Shown piece after piece: positions 43,692-52,859 of a stretch of 64,000 nt of DNA (the first letter of the stretch is position 1; every line of letters begins with the position of its first letter). The stretch covers positions 1,054,001 to 1,118,000 of the forward strand of contig JASCNX010000001.1 of NCBI GenBank assembly GCA_029968055.1, written 5' to 3'. This DNA is from Xenophilus aerolatus (GTDB lineage: Bacteria; Pseudomonadota; Gammaproteobacteria; Burkholderiales; Burkholderiaceae_C). The notes under the pieces were generated by a model. The model was not told the DNA's origin. It worked only from the letters and a program-made list of their open reading frames with translations, and made no database searches. Position numbers and translations under genes: made by a program.

Positions 43692-44291
43692 CTATGGCAG
43701 CCGGCCCGCCACGGCGCCGCGCCAGCGCCGCATCAACTGCCGGCGCACCCGACGCCCGCGCGGCGCGACCCAACGCGCATGCCCCCACAGCGCCATGAGG
43801 CGAAGGCCGCAGACCAGCACGGCCGCCAGCGCCGCACCGCCGGCGATGTCCATCGGATAGTGCAGCCCGCCGTGAACGCGCGCCCAGGCGGTCGCCAGCC
43901 CGAGCACGCCCATCGCCAGCGCGGCTGCGCGCATTCCCTGCAACTGCCACAGGCCCAGCGCGGCCGCGAACATGACGGTGGCGTGCGCGCTCGGAAAGGC
44001 GCCGCGACCACCGTGCGCGATCCAGGGCGCGCTGTCGCCCGTGACGAAGGGCCGCGGCATGGCGATCGCGTCGGCCAGCGCATGCGCCACCGCAGCCGCC
44101 AGCGCCGCGAGCAGCGCCACCCCCAGCACGCCGGCGCGCCGGGTCGGCCGCAGCCACCACAGCGCCAGCAGCATCAGGATGCCGATGGCGGCCCCGTTCT
44201 CGGCGATCCAGCGCGCGGCAGGAATGAGCGGCGCATCGACTTGGTGGCCAGCGGCAAGGCGGCTGAAGAGCCAGCGGTTCCAGTCGGACAT
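43692..44291 (-). CDS. PAP2-family membrane phosphatase
   Basis: A 199-residue membrane phosphatase with the three-part acid-phosphatase motif: ADAIAMPRP (motif 1, degenerate), FPSAHATV (motif 2) and RVHGGLHYPMDIAGG (motif 3, catalytic His). BcrC/YbjG-type enzymes recycle undecaprenyl pyrophosphate for peptidoglycan synthesis; lipid phosphate phosphatase is the alternative. It is convergent with the TSUP permease gene. Confidence 0.85.
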   Translation of the reverse strand: MSDWNRWLFSRLAAGHQVDAPLIPAARWIAENGAAIGILMLLALWWLRPTRRAGVLGVALLAALAAAVAHALADAIAMPRPFVTGDSAPWIAHGGRGAFPSAHATVMFAAALGLWQLQGMRAAALAMGVLGLATAWARVHGGLHYPMDIAGGAALAAVLVCGLRLMALWGHARWVAPRGRRVRRQLMRRWRGAVAGRLP

Positions 44292-44433
44292 GCGCCCAGG
44301 CTACGCCGTACAGATGACGCGCCCATGAACGGCTGGACGGCTGAGGGGCTGGCAGCACGCACTGCAAGGCCAGATCGGCTGCCAACGCCCGCCCCGCCCG
44401 CGCACGCAGCCGTCGCCTCGGTCGCCCCCGGTT

Positions 44434-45126
44434 TCAGAGGACCGCGCACCAGGCGAGGAAGGCGGCCCGGGCGTCATGCCACAGCGCCCAGGCGGAGGCG
44501 ACGGCGAGCGCCAGACCCGACAGCCGCACGGCGAGCTCTCCGCGACCGCCGATCGCCGTCCGGCCGCGCGCCGCGCCCCAGGTCCACAGGCCCAGCCAGG
44601 TCCCACCGAGCAACCAGGCGGCGCTGCCCGCGGCGAAGGCCGCCATGCACAGCGCGCCGGCGGCAGCGTCGCCGGCCAGCGCCGCCACCACCATCGCCGA
44701 GTACAGCAGGCTGCACGGCAGCAGCGCCCACAGGGCGCCGATCAGCCAGGGCCATCGGTAGGCCGCGCCTGCGCCTCGCACGCGCGCCCAGGCACTGCGC
44801 GCCAGCCCGTCGAGCCACAGCGGTTGCCGCGCCTGCCACAGCAGCACGACGCCGAGCCCGAGCGCGGCAACGTGCAGCAGGGTCCAGAAGGGGCGCAGCG
44901 CGGCGACCTGCGTGCCGAGCCAGCCCAGCGCCTGCAGGCTGACCGCCGCCAGCGCGCCCAGCGCCGCGTAGCCGCCCAGCCGCCCGAGGTGGAACTGCCA
45001 GAGCGCCCGCCGCGTGCCGCCGGCCGCCTGCACGACGCCGGCACAGGGCGCGCTGCACATGCCCAGGCAGTGTGCGCCGCCGGCCAGGCCCATCAGCCCG
45101 CAGGTCATGGCCAGGGCGAGCTTCAT
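44434..45126 (-). CDS. DsbD_2/TauE-like membrane protein near the cbb3 cluster
   Basis: A 230-residue protein with six hydrophobic helices and the motif GGAHCLGMCSAPC at the N terminus, typical of the cytochrome-biogenesis-like PF13386 group (often named sulfite exporter TauE/SafE family). Such genes accompany cbb3 oxidase and hemN genes and may act in copper or heme handling; the exact role is not established. It is 12 bases downstream of hemN on the same strand. Confidence 0.75.
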   Translation of the reverse strand: MKLALAMTCGLMGLAGGAHCLGMCSAPCAGVVQAAGGTRRALWQFHLGRLGGYAALGALAAVSLQALGWLGTQVAALRPFWTLLHVAALGLGVVLLWQARQPLWLDGLARSAWARVRGAGAAYRWPWLIGALWALLPCSLLYSAMVVAALAGDAAAGALCMAAFAAGSAAWLLGGTWLGLWTWGAARGRTAIGGRGELAVRLSGLALAVASAWALWHDARAAFLAWCAVL

Positions 45127-45138
45127 CGGCGGCGGCCT

Positions 45139-46569
45139 TCAGATGATGCGCGAGAAGCGCGTGCGAGCGCGGTCGGCCTGCAGGTGGCGGTCGAACACCA
45201 TCGCCACGGCGCGCACGAAGAACCAGCCGGTCTCGGTCACCTCGATCTCGCGCGCGCTCAGTCGCACGAGGCCGTCGGCCTGCAGCGCGGCGAGCGCCTG
45301 CAGCTCGGCCGCGAAATGGCGCCGGAAGTCGATCAGGTGCGAGGCATCGATGGTCTCGAAGTCGACGCGCCCCTGGCACATGATCGCCATGATCACCGCG
45401 CGGCGCAGCACGTCGTCGCGCGACAGGGCCAGCCCGCGCACCACCGGCACGCGCCCCTGGTCGATCAGGTCGTAGTACTCGTCCAGCGTCTTGGCGTTCT
45501 GGCTGTAGCTGGCGCCGACGCGGCCGATCGCCGACACGCCCAGCCCCACGATGTCGCAGTCCGGCTGCGTGCTGTAACCCTGGAAGTTGCGGTGCATCCG
45601 GCCCTGGCGGCGCGCGATGGCCAGCGGGTCTTCGGGCAGCGCGAAATGGTCCATGCCGATGTAGCTGTAGCCCGCCTGCGTGAGCCGCGCGATGGCCTGC
45701 GACAGCATCTCCAGCTTCGCATCGGCCGACGGCAGCTCCTCGGCGACGATGCGCCGCTGCGGCTTGAAGCGCTCGGGCAGGTGGGCATAGGCGTAGAGCG
45801 CAATGCGGTCCGGCCGCAACTCGGCCACCTGGTCGAGCGTGCGCTGGAACGAGGTGGGGTTCTGCCGCGGCAGGCCGTAGATCAGGTCGGTGTTGATGGA
45901 GCGGAAGCCGAGCGCCCGCGCCGCCTGCACCAGCGCGAAGACCTCGTGCGCCGGCTGGACGCGGTGCACCGCCTTCTGCACCTGCGCGTCGAAATCCTGC
46001 ACGCCGAAGCTGATGCGGTTGAAGCCCAGCGTGGCCAGGTGAGCCAGGCGCCTGGCGTCCACCGTGCGCGGGTCGACCTCGATCGACCACTCGCCGTCGG
46101 CCGTGAAGCTGAAGGAACGCCGCAGCATCGCGACCAGCGCGGTGATGGCGGCGTCGTCCAGGAAGGTGGGCGTCCCGCCGCCGAGGTGCAACTGGCCGAC
46201 CGGTGCGTTGGGCCCCAGGTGCGCCACCTGCAGCTCGACCTCGCGCGCGAGGTACGCCAGGTAGTCCTTCCCCTTGTCGCGCCGCCGCGTCACGATCTTG
46301 TTGCAGGCGCAGTAGTAGCACAGCGATTCGCAGAACGGAATGTGGACATACAGCGACAGCGGCAGCCGCGCCGCCAGCCCGGCCTGGCGCCGCTGCGCGA
46401 GCGCCTGCGCATAGGCCTCGGCGTCGAAGGCGTCGACGAAGCGGTCGGCGGTCGGGTAGGAGGTGTAGCGCGGCCCGGCGACGTCGAAGCGGCGCAGCAG
46501 CGACGGCGAGACGGCACCGGGCCGGGCGGCCGGTGCCGCCTGCGCGAGGGTGGACAGGGGCAGAGTCAT
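45139..46569 (-). CDS. hemN: Oxygen-independent coproporphyrinogen III oxidase
   Basis: A 476-residue radical-SAM HemN that decarboxylates coproporphyrinogen III to protoporphyrinogen IX without oxygen. The 4Fe-4S cysteines are C80, C84 and C87 in CESLCYYCAC (with the conserved extra C89), with LHLGGGTPTFL following and INTDLIYGLPRQ later. The C-terminal HemN domain is complete. ATG 46569 is chosen because upstream residues are unlike the family. An FNR box lies 71 bases upstream and is shared with the divergent fnr gene. Confidence 0.94.
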   Translation of the reverse strand: MTLPLSTLAQAAPAARPGAVSPSLLRRFDVAGPRYTSYPTADRFVDAFDAEAYAQALAQRRQAGLAARLPLSLYVHIPFCESLCYYCACNKIVTRRRDKGKDYLAYLAREVELQVAHLGPNAPVGQLHLGGGTPTFLDDAAITALVAMLRRSFSFTADGEWSIEVDPRTVDARRLAHLATLGFNRISFGVQDFDAQVQKAVHRVQPAHEVFALVQAARALGFRSINTDLIYGLPRQNPTSFQRTLDQVAELRPDRIALYAYAHLPERFKPQRRIVAEELPSADAKLEMLSQAIARLTQAGYSYIGMDHFALPEDPLAIARRQGRMHRNFQGYSTQPDCDIVGLGVSAIGRVGASYSQNAKTLDEYYDLIDQGRVPVVRGLALSRDDVLRRAVIMAIMCQGRVDFETIDASHLIDFRRHFAAELQALAALQADGLVRLSAREIEVTETGWFFVRAVAMVFDRHLQADRARTRFSRII

Positions 46570-46639
46570 GGAAGGGGACACACCGGCCCGGGTGGCGCGG
46601 TGCATCCGTGCACTGTGGCGGCAAGCGGCTCGGCCTTGC

Positions 46640-46653
46640 TTGATGTGGATCAA
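46640..46653. promoter_or_regulatory. FNR box between hemN and fnr
   Basis: TTGATGTGGATCAA is a perfect TTGAT-N4-ATCAA FNR/ANR site. It lies 37 bases before the fnr start and 71 bases before the hemN start, so it could control both, including fnr autoregulation. Confidence 0.85.
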
Positions 46654-46689
46654 ACCCGCGCGCGATCGGAGGCGCACAATTCAGGCGCC

Positions 46690-47457
46690 ATGACCGCACC
46701 GTCGCCGAAGGTGCACCAACCGGCCCTCCTCATGACGCTCAACGCCGACACGATCAAAGTCGCCTGCTCCAACTGCAACCTGCGCGAGCTGTGCATGCCC
46801 GTGGGACTGCAGCCGCAGGAACTCCAGCGCATCGACGACATCGTCGCCACGCGGCGCAAGGTCCGCCGCAAGGAGACCCTCTTCGCCAGCGGCGAGCGCT
46901 TCACCGCCCTCTACGCCATCCGCATCGGCGTCTTCAAGACCCAGGTCACGGCCGAGGACGGCCGCGAGCAGGTGACGGGCTTCCAGATGGCCGGCGAGAT
47001 CATGGGCCTGGACGGCATCGTGAACGACCACCACACCTGCGACGCCGTGGCGCTGGAAGACGCCGAGGTGTGCGTGATGCCCTTCGAGCGCATCGAGGAG
47101 CTGTCGCGCGAAGTGACGGCCCTGCAGCGCCACGTGCACCAGATCATGAGCCGCGAGATCGTGCGCGAGCACGGCGTGATGCTGCTGCTGAGCAGCATGC
47201 GCGCCGAGGAGCGGCTCGCGGCCTTCCTGCTGAACCTGCTGCAGCGCCTGCATGCGCGCGGCTTCTCTGCGTCCGAGCTGGTGCTGCGCATGACGCGCGA
47301 GGAGATCGGCAGCTACCTGGGCCTGAAGCTCGAGACGGTGAGCCGCACGATGTCGAAGTTCGCCGAGGAAGGCCTGGTCGAGGTCAACCAGCGGCACGTG
47401 CGCATCCTCGATGCGGACGCCCTGCGCCGCCTGGTCAATCCGACGGTGTGCGCCTGA
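46690..47457 (+). CDS. fnr: FNR-type oxygen-sensing transcription regulator
   Basis: A 255-residue Crp/Fnr regulator. The N-terminal cysteines C26, C29 and C35 (CSNCNLRELC) and Cys117 (HHTCDAV) are the four expected ligands of the oxygen-labile 4Fe-4S cluster. A cAMP-binding-like beta barrel, a dimerisation helix and the HTH with ETVSRTMSKF follow. It likely activates the adjacent hemN and cbb3 genes under low oxygen, through the TTGAT-N4-ATCAA boxes seen here. Confidence 0.95.
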   Translation: MTAPSPKVHQPALLMTLNADTIKVACSNCNLRELCMPVGLQPQELQRIDDIVATRRKVRRKETLFASGERFTALYAIRIGVFKTQVTAEDGREQVTGFQMAGEIMGLDGIVNDHHTCDAVALEDAEVCVMPFERIEELSREVTALQRHVHQIMSREIVREHGVMLLLSSMRAEERLAAFLLNLLQRLHARGFSASELVLRMTREEIGSYLGLKLETVSRTMSKFAEEGLVEVNQRHVRILDADALRRLVNPTVCA

Positions 47458-47695
47458 GTTCCTCCGGCAGCGGCGGCGTCCGGATGAGCATCGCCGTCAG
47501 CGCGCTCGACGCCGCCGCGGCGGCCCAGAACGCGAAGAATCCCAGGGCATAGACCGCCTGCCGCGACACCGCCCCGCCCGCAACCGGCCAGTGCAGGTCG
47601 CCGGGGTCGACCAGCCCGAACACCAGCATCTCGAGCGCGCAGGCCGCCAGGAACGAGGGCCAGAGCACGCACATCAGCCGCAGCACGCCCTTCAT
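47435..47695 (-). CDS. Small membrane protein coupled to ccoH
   Basis: An 86-residue protein with two hydrophobic helices (about 4-29 and 46-70) and a polar C terminus (RTPPLPEELRRTPSD). The start overlaps the ccoH stop (ATGA), and the end overlaps the 3' end of fnr by 23 bases. No family recognised. Its place at the end of the ccoGH block suggests a role in cbb3 oxidase assembly or function, but this is inference. Confidence 0.65.
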   Translation of the reverse strand: MKGVLRLMCVLWPSFLAACALEMLVFGLVDPGDLHWPVAGGAVSRQAVYALGFFAFWAAAAASSALTAMLIRTPPLPEELRRTPSD

Positions 47696-47976
47696 CGCGC
47701 CTCCCTGCGCGCGTGCGGCAGGTCGTCCGCCGGCGTCATCGCATGGTTGCGGCCGGTCTGGGCCGGCAGCAGGGCCGTGCCGCCGGGCAGCGTGCGGTTG
47801 ATCTCGATGCCGCGCCGGTAGTAGTCGGCCTCGACCACGGGGTCGGGCGAGCGCATCGCCAGCCACGCCGTGTACACGGCGGCCACCACCACGATGGCGG
47901 GGCCGCCGACCACCATCCACATGAGCGGATGGCGCCACCAGGGCGCGTCGGGCCGGGGCAGTTTCTGGTTCGTCAT
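47692..47976 (-). CDS. ccoH: FixH/CcoH-family cbb3 assembly protein
   Basis: A 94-residue protein with one TM helix (about 18-40) followed by a periplasmic segment with SPDPVVEADYYRRGIEINRTL, the FixH signature. The protein is shorter than typical FixH (about 150). CcoH binds the cbb3 oxidase during assembly. It starts 25 bases after ccoG and overlaps the next small gene. Confidence 0.82.
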   Translation of the reverse strand: MTNQKLPRPDAPWWRHPLMWMVVGGPAIVVVAAVYTAWLAMRSPDPVVEADYYRRGIEINRTLPGGTALLPAQTGRNHAMTPADDLPHARREAR

Positions 47977-48001
47977 GGGGCGTTCTCCTTAGGCCAGTGC
48001 G

Positions 48002-49445
48002 TCAGCGCGGCACGAGGAACACGGATTTCTCCGAGACCTGCGCCCCGCCCTGCTCCTGCCGCACGTCGAAATGAATGGGATGGGAACCCGGCGACGCGGT
48101 CCCGTCCATGATCTGCAGCCGCACCGGCACCCAGCGGGACTCGGCCGGGCCCACCTCGACCGAGCCTTCGCCGGCCAGGGTGAGGCCGTCGAGCCCGCGG
48201 GCCTCGATGCGGTAGCGCTGCACGGACTCGGTGGCGTTCATCACCTGCAGCCGGTACACGTTCTCCAGCCGGCCGCCTTCCACCAGCCGCGCCAGCGAGG
48301 CACGGTCGCGCACCACGTCGACCTTGAGCGGCGTGCGCGTCACCAGGCTGGCCAGCAGGCCCACCACGAGCAGCGCCAGCACGCTGGCGTAGACCAGCAC
48401 GCGCGGGCGGAACACGCGCCGCATCACCTGCGCGGGCGACCAGCGCCCGGCCAGCCCGTTCTGCGTGTCGTAGCGGATCAGGCCGCGCGGCAGGCGCACC
48501 TTGTCCATGACCGAGTTGCATGCATCCACGCACAGCCCGCAGCCGATGCACTCGTACTGCAGCCCGTTGCGGATGTCGATGCCGGTCGGGCAGACCTGCA
48601 CGCACAGCGCGCAATCGATGCAGTCGCCCAGGCCGGCGGCGCGCGCATCCATGTCCTTGCGACGCGGCCCGCGGCGTTCGCCACGGTGCGCGTCGTAGCT
48701 CACGATCAGCGTGTCGCGGTCGAACATCGCGCTCTGGAAGCGCGCGTAGGGGCACATGTACTTGCACACCTGCTCGCGCATGAAGCCCGCATTGCCGTAG
48801 GTCGCGAAACCGTAGAAGAAGACCCAGAAGACCTCCCACGAGCCCATGCGCGTCTGCAGGAAGGCCAGGCCCAGTTCGCGGATCGGCGTGAAGTAGCCCA
48901 CGAAGGTGAAGCCCGTCCAGGCGGCGATGCCGATCCACACCAGGTGCTTGAACCACTTCTTGACCAGCTTCTCCATCGACAGGCGGTCGCCGTCGAGGCG
49001 GATGCGGGCCCCGCGGTTGCCCTCGATCTTCTGCTCGACCCAGAGGAAGATCTCGGTGTAGACGGTCTGCGGGCAGCTGAAGCCGCACCACAAGCGCCCC
49101 GCCACCGCGGTGGAAAAGGAAGAGCGACAGCGCCGAGATGACCAGCAGCCCGGCCAGGTAGATCAGGTCCTGCGGGTACAGCACCCAGCCGAAGAGGTAG
49201 AAGCGGCGCGCCGCCAGGTCGAAAAGCACCGACTGCCGGCTGCCCCATTCCATCCACGGCAGTCCGTAGAACACGGCCTGCGTGAGGAACACGATGGCCC
49301 AGCGCCAGCGGGCGAAGCGCCCGTCGATGGTGCGCGGGTAGACCTTCTTCGACGCCGCGTAGAGCGCCGTGCCCTCGGCGGCGATGGGGATCACCCGTGC
49401 AGGCGATCCACGGGGTGGGACGGCGACGTCGTCGGCACGGTCCAT
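48002..49445 (-). pseudogene. ccoG: ccoG, cbb3 assembly ferredoxin-like protein, broken by a one-base frameshift
   Basis: The N-terminal part (from ATG 49445: VIPIAAEGTALYAASKKVYP to LVISALSLFLF) and the C-terminal part (AVAGRLWCGFSCPQTVYTE to the end at 48002) are in different frames. The switch is at about 49112-49113, where an extra G on the plus strand (C in the gene) interrupts FLF/TAVAGRLWCG. Both halves are otherwise intact, with TM helices and the two 4Fe-4S clusters (CIDCALCVQVCP and CIGCGLCVDAC). CcoG/RdxA reduces copper for the oxidase. A sequencing error is possible. Confidence 0.85.
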
Positions 49446-49446
49446 G

Positions 49447-50361
49447 TCAACGCGCTGCGGCGGCCCCGTTGGAGAAGCCCCAGACGTACGAGGCCAGCAC
49501 CTTGATCTGCGCATCGGTCAAGCGGCCTTCCTGCGCCGGCATCTCGCCATGGCGGCCCTGCGTGATGGCCGTCATGATGGCCGCCTCGCCGTAACCGTGC
49601 AGCCAGATGTTGTCCGACAGGCGCGGCGCGCCGAGCGCCTGGTTGCCCACGCCGCCGATGCCGTGGCAGGCCGCGCAGGCGGTGAAGTGCGTCTTGCCCA
49701 GGCCGGCACGCACCGAATCGTGCGGGCTGCCCGAGAGGCTGAGCACGTAGTTCGCGAGGTTCTTGACATCGTCGGCACTGCCCACGGCCGCGGCCATCGG
49801 CGGCATCGTGCCGGAGCGCCCCTTGGTGATGGTCTCGACGATCTTCTCCGGCGTGCCGCCGTACAGCCAGTCGTCGTCGGTGAGGTTGGGAAAACCCCTG
49901 CTGCCGCGCGCATCGGAGCCGTGGCACTGGGCGCAGTTGTTCATGAACAGGCGCTCGCCGATGGCATGGGCCGCGGGGTCGGCCGCCATCTGCTCGGTCG
50001 TCATCGATGCGAAGCGGCCGTAGACCGGCGCCAGGTCGGCCTCGGCCTTCTTCACCTCGTCGGCGTATTCGCCGGCCGAGCTCCAGCCCAGTTGCCCGGC
50101 CATGCGGCCCAGCCCGGGATAGAACGCCAGGTAGGCGAAGGCGAACACGATGGTGATGACGAACAGCCCGACCCACCACAGCGGCAGCGGATTGTTCGCC
50201 TCGCGCAGGTCCTCGTCCCAGACGTGGCCGGTGGTGTTGTCGCCATCGGCGACCACGCGCTTGCGCGCCGTGAGCCACAGCAGCAGCAGGCAGCCGACGA
50301 TGCTCAGGATCGAGGCGGCCGCCACGTAGTGGGACCAGAAGTTGCTGACGAAGTCGCTCAT
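49447..50361 (-). CDS. ccoP: Cytochrome c oxidase cbb3 subunit III
   Basis: A 304-residue diheme cytochrome c. Two TM helices (about 13-31 and 60-80) precede the c-type heme sites C143-x-x-C146-H147 (CAQCH) and C229-x-x-C232-H233 (CAACH), with Met ligands in GTMPP and HGEMPA. It passes electrons from cytochrome c to CcoO. The stop is one base before the ccoG start. Confidence 0.95.
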   Translation of the reverse strand: MSDFVSNFWSHYVAAASILSIVGCLLLLWLTARKRVVADGDNTTGHVWDEDLREANNPLPLWWVGLFVITIVFAFAYLAFYPGLGRMAGQLGWSSAGEYADEVKKAEADLAPVYGRFASMTTEQMAADPAAHAIGERLFMNNCAQCHGSDARGSRGFPNLTDDDWLYGGTPEKIVETITKGRSGTMPPMAAAVGSADDVKNLANYVLSLSGSPHDSVRAGLGKTHFTACAACHGIGGVGNQALGAPRLSDNIWLHGYGEAAIMTAITQGRHGEMPAQEGRLTDAQIKVLASYVWGFSNGAAAAR

Positions 50362-50394
50362 GGCTTGGCTTTGCGAAAGGGGGAAGGCGCGGGC

Positions 50395-50532
50395 TCAGTC
50401 CTGCTCGAAAGGCAGGCGCGCGGCTTCGTCGAAACGCGCGCGGTTGCTGCGCGCCCAGGCCCAGCAGACGATGCCGATGAAGAGCAGGAAGCACACGACG
50501 GTGGCGGCTTCGCGCAGGACGGTGAGGTTCAT
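50395..50532 (-). CDS. ccoQ: cbb3 oxidase small subunit IV
   Basis: A 45-residue single-TM protein (MNLTVLREAATVVCFLLFIG) with a charged C terminus, in the usual position between ccoO and ccoP. CcoQ stabilises the oxidase complex. It has a start Met at 50532 and no paralog in the window. Confidence 0.85.
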   Translation of the reverse strand: MNLTVLREAATVVCFLLFIGIVCWAWARSNRARFDEAARLPFEQD

Positions 50533-50554
50533 GGTGCGGCTCCCGGTGCGGCTT

Positions 50555-51184
50555 TCACTTGAGGCTGCGGCCGAGCGACTGCAGGTACGCCACGAGTGCG
50601 TCCATCTCGGTCTTGCCGTCGACGTCGGCGACGGCGGTGCCGATCTCCTCGTCGGTGTAGGGCACGCCGACGCGGCGCAGCGCCCGCATGTGGGCCGGCA
50701 TCGCCGCGGCATCGGCCGGCGTCTTCTCGAGCCAGCGGTAGGCCGGCATGTTCGATTCCGGGACCACGTCGCGCGGGTTGTTCAGGTGCACGCGGTGCCA
50801 CTCGTCGCTGTACTTGCCGCCCACGCGCTGCAGGTCCGGGCCGGTGCGCTTGCTGCCCCACTGGAAGGGGTGGTCGTAGACGAACTCGCCGGCCACCGAG
50901 TAGTGGCCGTAGCGCAGCGTCTCGGCACGGAAGGGGCGGATCATCTGCGAGTGGCAGTTGTAGCAACCCTCGCGCAGGTAGATGTCGCGGCCCGCGAGCT
51001 GCAGCGCGGTGTAGGGCTTGAGCCCGGTGATCGGCTCGGTGGTCGACTTCTGGAAGAACAGCGGCACGATCTCCACCAGGCCGCCCACGGCGACCACCAG
51101 CAGGATCAGCACGATCATCAGGAAGTTGTTGGTCTCGACCTTCTCGTGCGAGAAGCCGGTGTGTTCGGTGTCGGAGGTGCTCAT
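50555..51184 (-). CDS. ccoO: Cytochrome c oxidase cbb3 subunit II
   Basis: A 209-residue monoheme cytochrome c with one N-terminal TM helix (about 22-44) and the heme motif C74-x-x-C77-H78 (CYNCH), with conserved [20 protein letters not shown] and SNMPAYRWL (Met ligand). It is 21 bases downstream of ccoN. Confidence 0.96.
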   Translation of the reverse strand: MSTSDTEHTGFSHEKVETNNFLMIVLILLVVAVGGLVEIVPLFFQKSTTEPITGLKPYTALQLAGRDIYLREGCYNCHSQMIRPFRAETLRYGHYSVAGEFVYDHPFQWGSKRTGPDLQRVGGKYSDEWHRVHLNNPRDVVPESNMPAYRWLEKTPADAAAMPAHMRALRRVGVPYTDEEIGTAVADVDGKTEMDALVAYLQSLGRSLK

Positions 51185-51205
51185 GGTGTCGGCGGATCGG
51201 GGGCG

Positions 51206-52654
51206 TCAGGCGGAGGCGGCGGAGGCTGTGGACAGGGCCGGCACGGTGGCGCGCTGCACGCGGCCGGAGGCGACCGTCATCCAGACGTTCCAGGCCATCA
51301 CCAGCATGCCCGCGAGGTACAGCAGGCCACCCACGAGGCGCACGACGTAGAAGGGGTACGTCGCCTTCACGCCTTCGGCGAAGGTGTAGGTGAGCGTGCC
51401 GTCGGGGTTGATGGCGCGCCACATCAGGCCCTGCATCACGCCGGCGATCCACATGGCCGCGATGTACAGCACGATGCCGATGGTCGACATCCAGAAATGC
51501 AGCTCGATGGCCCGCGTGCTGTACATGGTGGTGCGGCCCCACATGCGCGGGATCAGGTAGTACAGCAAACCCATCGAGATCAGGCCCACCCAGCCCAGCG
51601 CGCCGGAATGCACGTGGCCGATGGTCCAGTCGGTGTAGTGGCTGAGCGCGTTGACCGTCTTGATCGACATCATCGGGCCCTCGAAGGTCGACATGCCGTA
51701 GAAGGACAGCGCCACGATCAGGAAGCGCAGGATCGGGTCGGTGCGCAGCTTGTGCCAGGCCCCCGAGAGGGTCATGATCCCGTTGATCATCCCGCCCCAG
51801 CTGGGCGCCAGCAGGATCAGCGAGAACAGCATGCCCAGCGACTGCGTCCAGTCCGGCAGCGCGGTGTAGTGCAGGTGGTGCGGACCGGCCCACATGTAAG
51901 TGAAGATCAGCGCCCAGAAGTGCACGATCGACAGCCGGTAGCTGTACACGGGCCGGCCTGCCTGCTTGGGGATGTAGTAGTACATCATTCCCAGGAAACC
52001 CGCCGTGAGGAAGAAGCCCACCGCGTTGTGGCCGTACCACCACTGCACCATCGCGTCCTGCACGCCGGCGTAGGCGGAGTAGCTCTTCATCCAGCCCGCA
52101 GGCACCTCGGCGCTGTTGACCACGTGCAGCAGCGCTACCGCGATGATGAAGGCGCCGTAGAACCAGTTGGCCACGTAGATGTGCCGCACCTTGCGCGTGC
52201 CCACCGTGCCGAAGAACACGACGGCATACGACACCCACACCAGCGTGATCAGGATATCGATCGGCCATTCGAGCTCGGCGTATTCCTTGCCCGTGGTGTA
52301 GCCCAGCGGCAGCGAGATGGCGGCCGCGACGATGACGGCCTGCCAGCCCCAGAAGGTGAAGGCCGCGAGCTTCGGCGCGAAGAGCGGCACCTGGCAGGTG
52401 CGCTGCACCACGTGGTAGCTGGTGGCAAACAGCGCGCAGCCGCCGAAGGCGAAGATCACCGCATTGGTGTGCAGCGGGCGCAGCCGGCCGTAGCTCAGCC
52501 ACGGGATGCCCATGTTGAGATCGGGCCAGGCCAGCTGCGCGGCGATGACGACGCCCACCAGCATGCCGACCACGCCCCACACCACCGCCATCAGCGAGAA
52601 CTGTCGGACGACCGTGTCGGTGTAGGTCGCGGGAGAGGCATCGTGGGTCGGCAT
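51206..52654 (-). CDS. ccoN: Cytochrome c oxidase cbb3 subunit I
   Basis: A 482-residue catalytic heme-copper subunit with 12 TM helices. The low-spin heme His lies in [12 protein letters not shown]. The binuclear-site region [18 protein letters not shown] holds the CuB His and the conserved Tyr of the C-type oxidases, and [11 protein letters not shown] supplies further ligands. This is the high-affinity terminal oxidase used at low oxygen. An FNR box lies 57 bases upstream of the start, and ccoN is the first of the N-O-Q-P genes. Confidence 0.96.
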   Translation of the reverse strand: MPTHDASPATYTDTVVRQFSLMAVVWGVVGMLVGVVIAAQLAWPDLNMGIPWLSYGRLRPLHTNAVIFAFGGCALFATSYHVVQRTCQVPLFAPKLAAFTFWGWQAVIVAAAISLPLGYTTGKEYAELEWPIDILITLVWVSYAVVFFGTVGTRKVRHIYVANWFYGAFIIAVALLHVVNSAEVPAGWMKSYSAYAGVQDAMVQWWYGHNAVGFFLTAGFLGMMYYYIPKQAGRPVYSYRLSIVHFWALIFTYMWAGPHHLHYTALPDWTQSLGMLFSLILLAPSWGGMINGIMTLSGAWHKLRTDPILRFLIVALSFYGMSTFEGPMMSIKTVNALSHYTDWTIGHVHSGALGWVGLISMGLLYYLIPRMWGRTTMYSTRAIELHFWMSTIGIVLYIAAMWIAGVMQGLMWRAINPDGTLTYTFAEGVKATYPFYVVRLVGGLLYLAGMLVMAWNVWMTVASGRVQRATVPALSTASAASA

Positions 52655-52710
52655 GGTCGCAGTCGTCCGTGGGGATGCCTGCAGTGTCGAGCGCGGTCGC
52701 GCCGCGACGC

Positions 52711-52724
52711 TTGATCCGGATCAA
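52711..52724. promoter_or_regulatory. FNR box upstream of ccoN
   Basis: TTGATCCGGATCAA, a perfect TTGAT-N4-ATCAA site, 57 bases before the ccoN ATG. It overlaps the last codons of ccoS on the same strand. Confidence 0.85.
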
Positions 52725-52858
52725 TCGTTGCCGAGAATGCGTGAACCTTCACGCTCGATGTCGTCGAACTGGCCGCGCTCCACGGCCCACCACAGGCCGA
52801 AGATGATGGCCAGCGCCATCAGCACCGACAGCGGCACGAGGACGAAGAGGATGTCCAC
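52721..52858 (-). CDS. ccoS: cbb3 assembly protein CcoS
   Basis: A 45-residue single-TM protein (DILFVLVPLSVLMALAIIFG, then WWAVERGQFDDIEREG), typical of CcoS/FixS, which is needed for cofactor insertion in cbb3 oxidase. It starts at GTG 52858, one base after the ccoI stop, with AGGAG close upstream. Confidence 0.85.
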   Translation of the reverse strand: MDILFVLVPLSVLMALAIIFGLWWAVERGQFDDIEREGSRILGND

Positions 52859-52859
52859 C

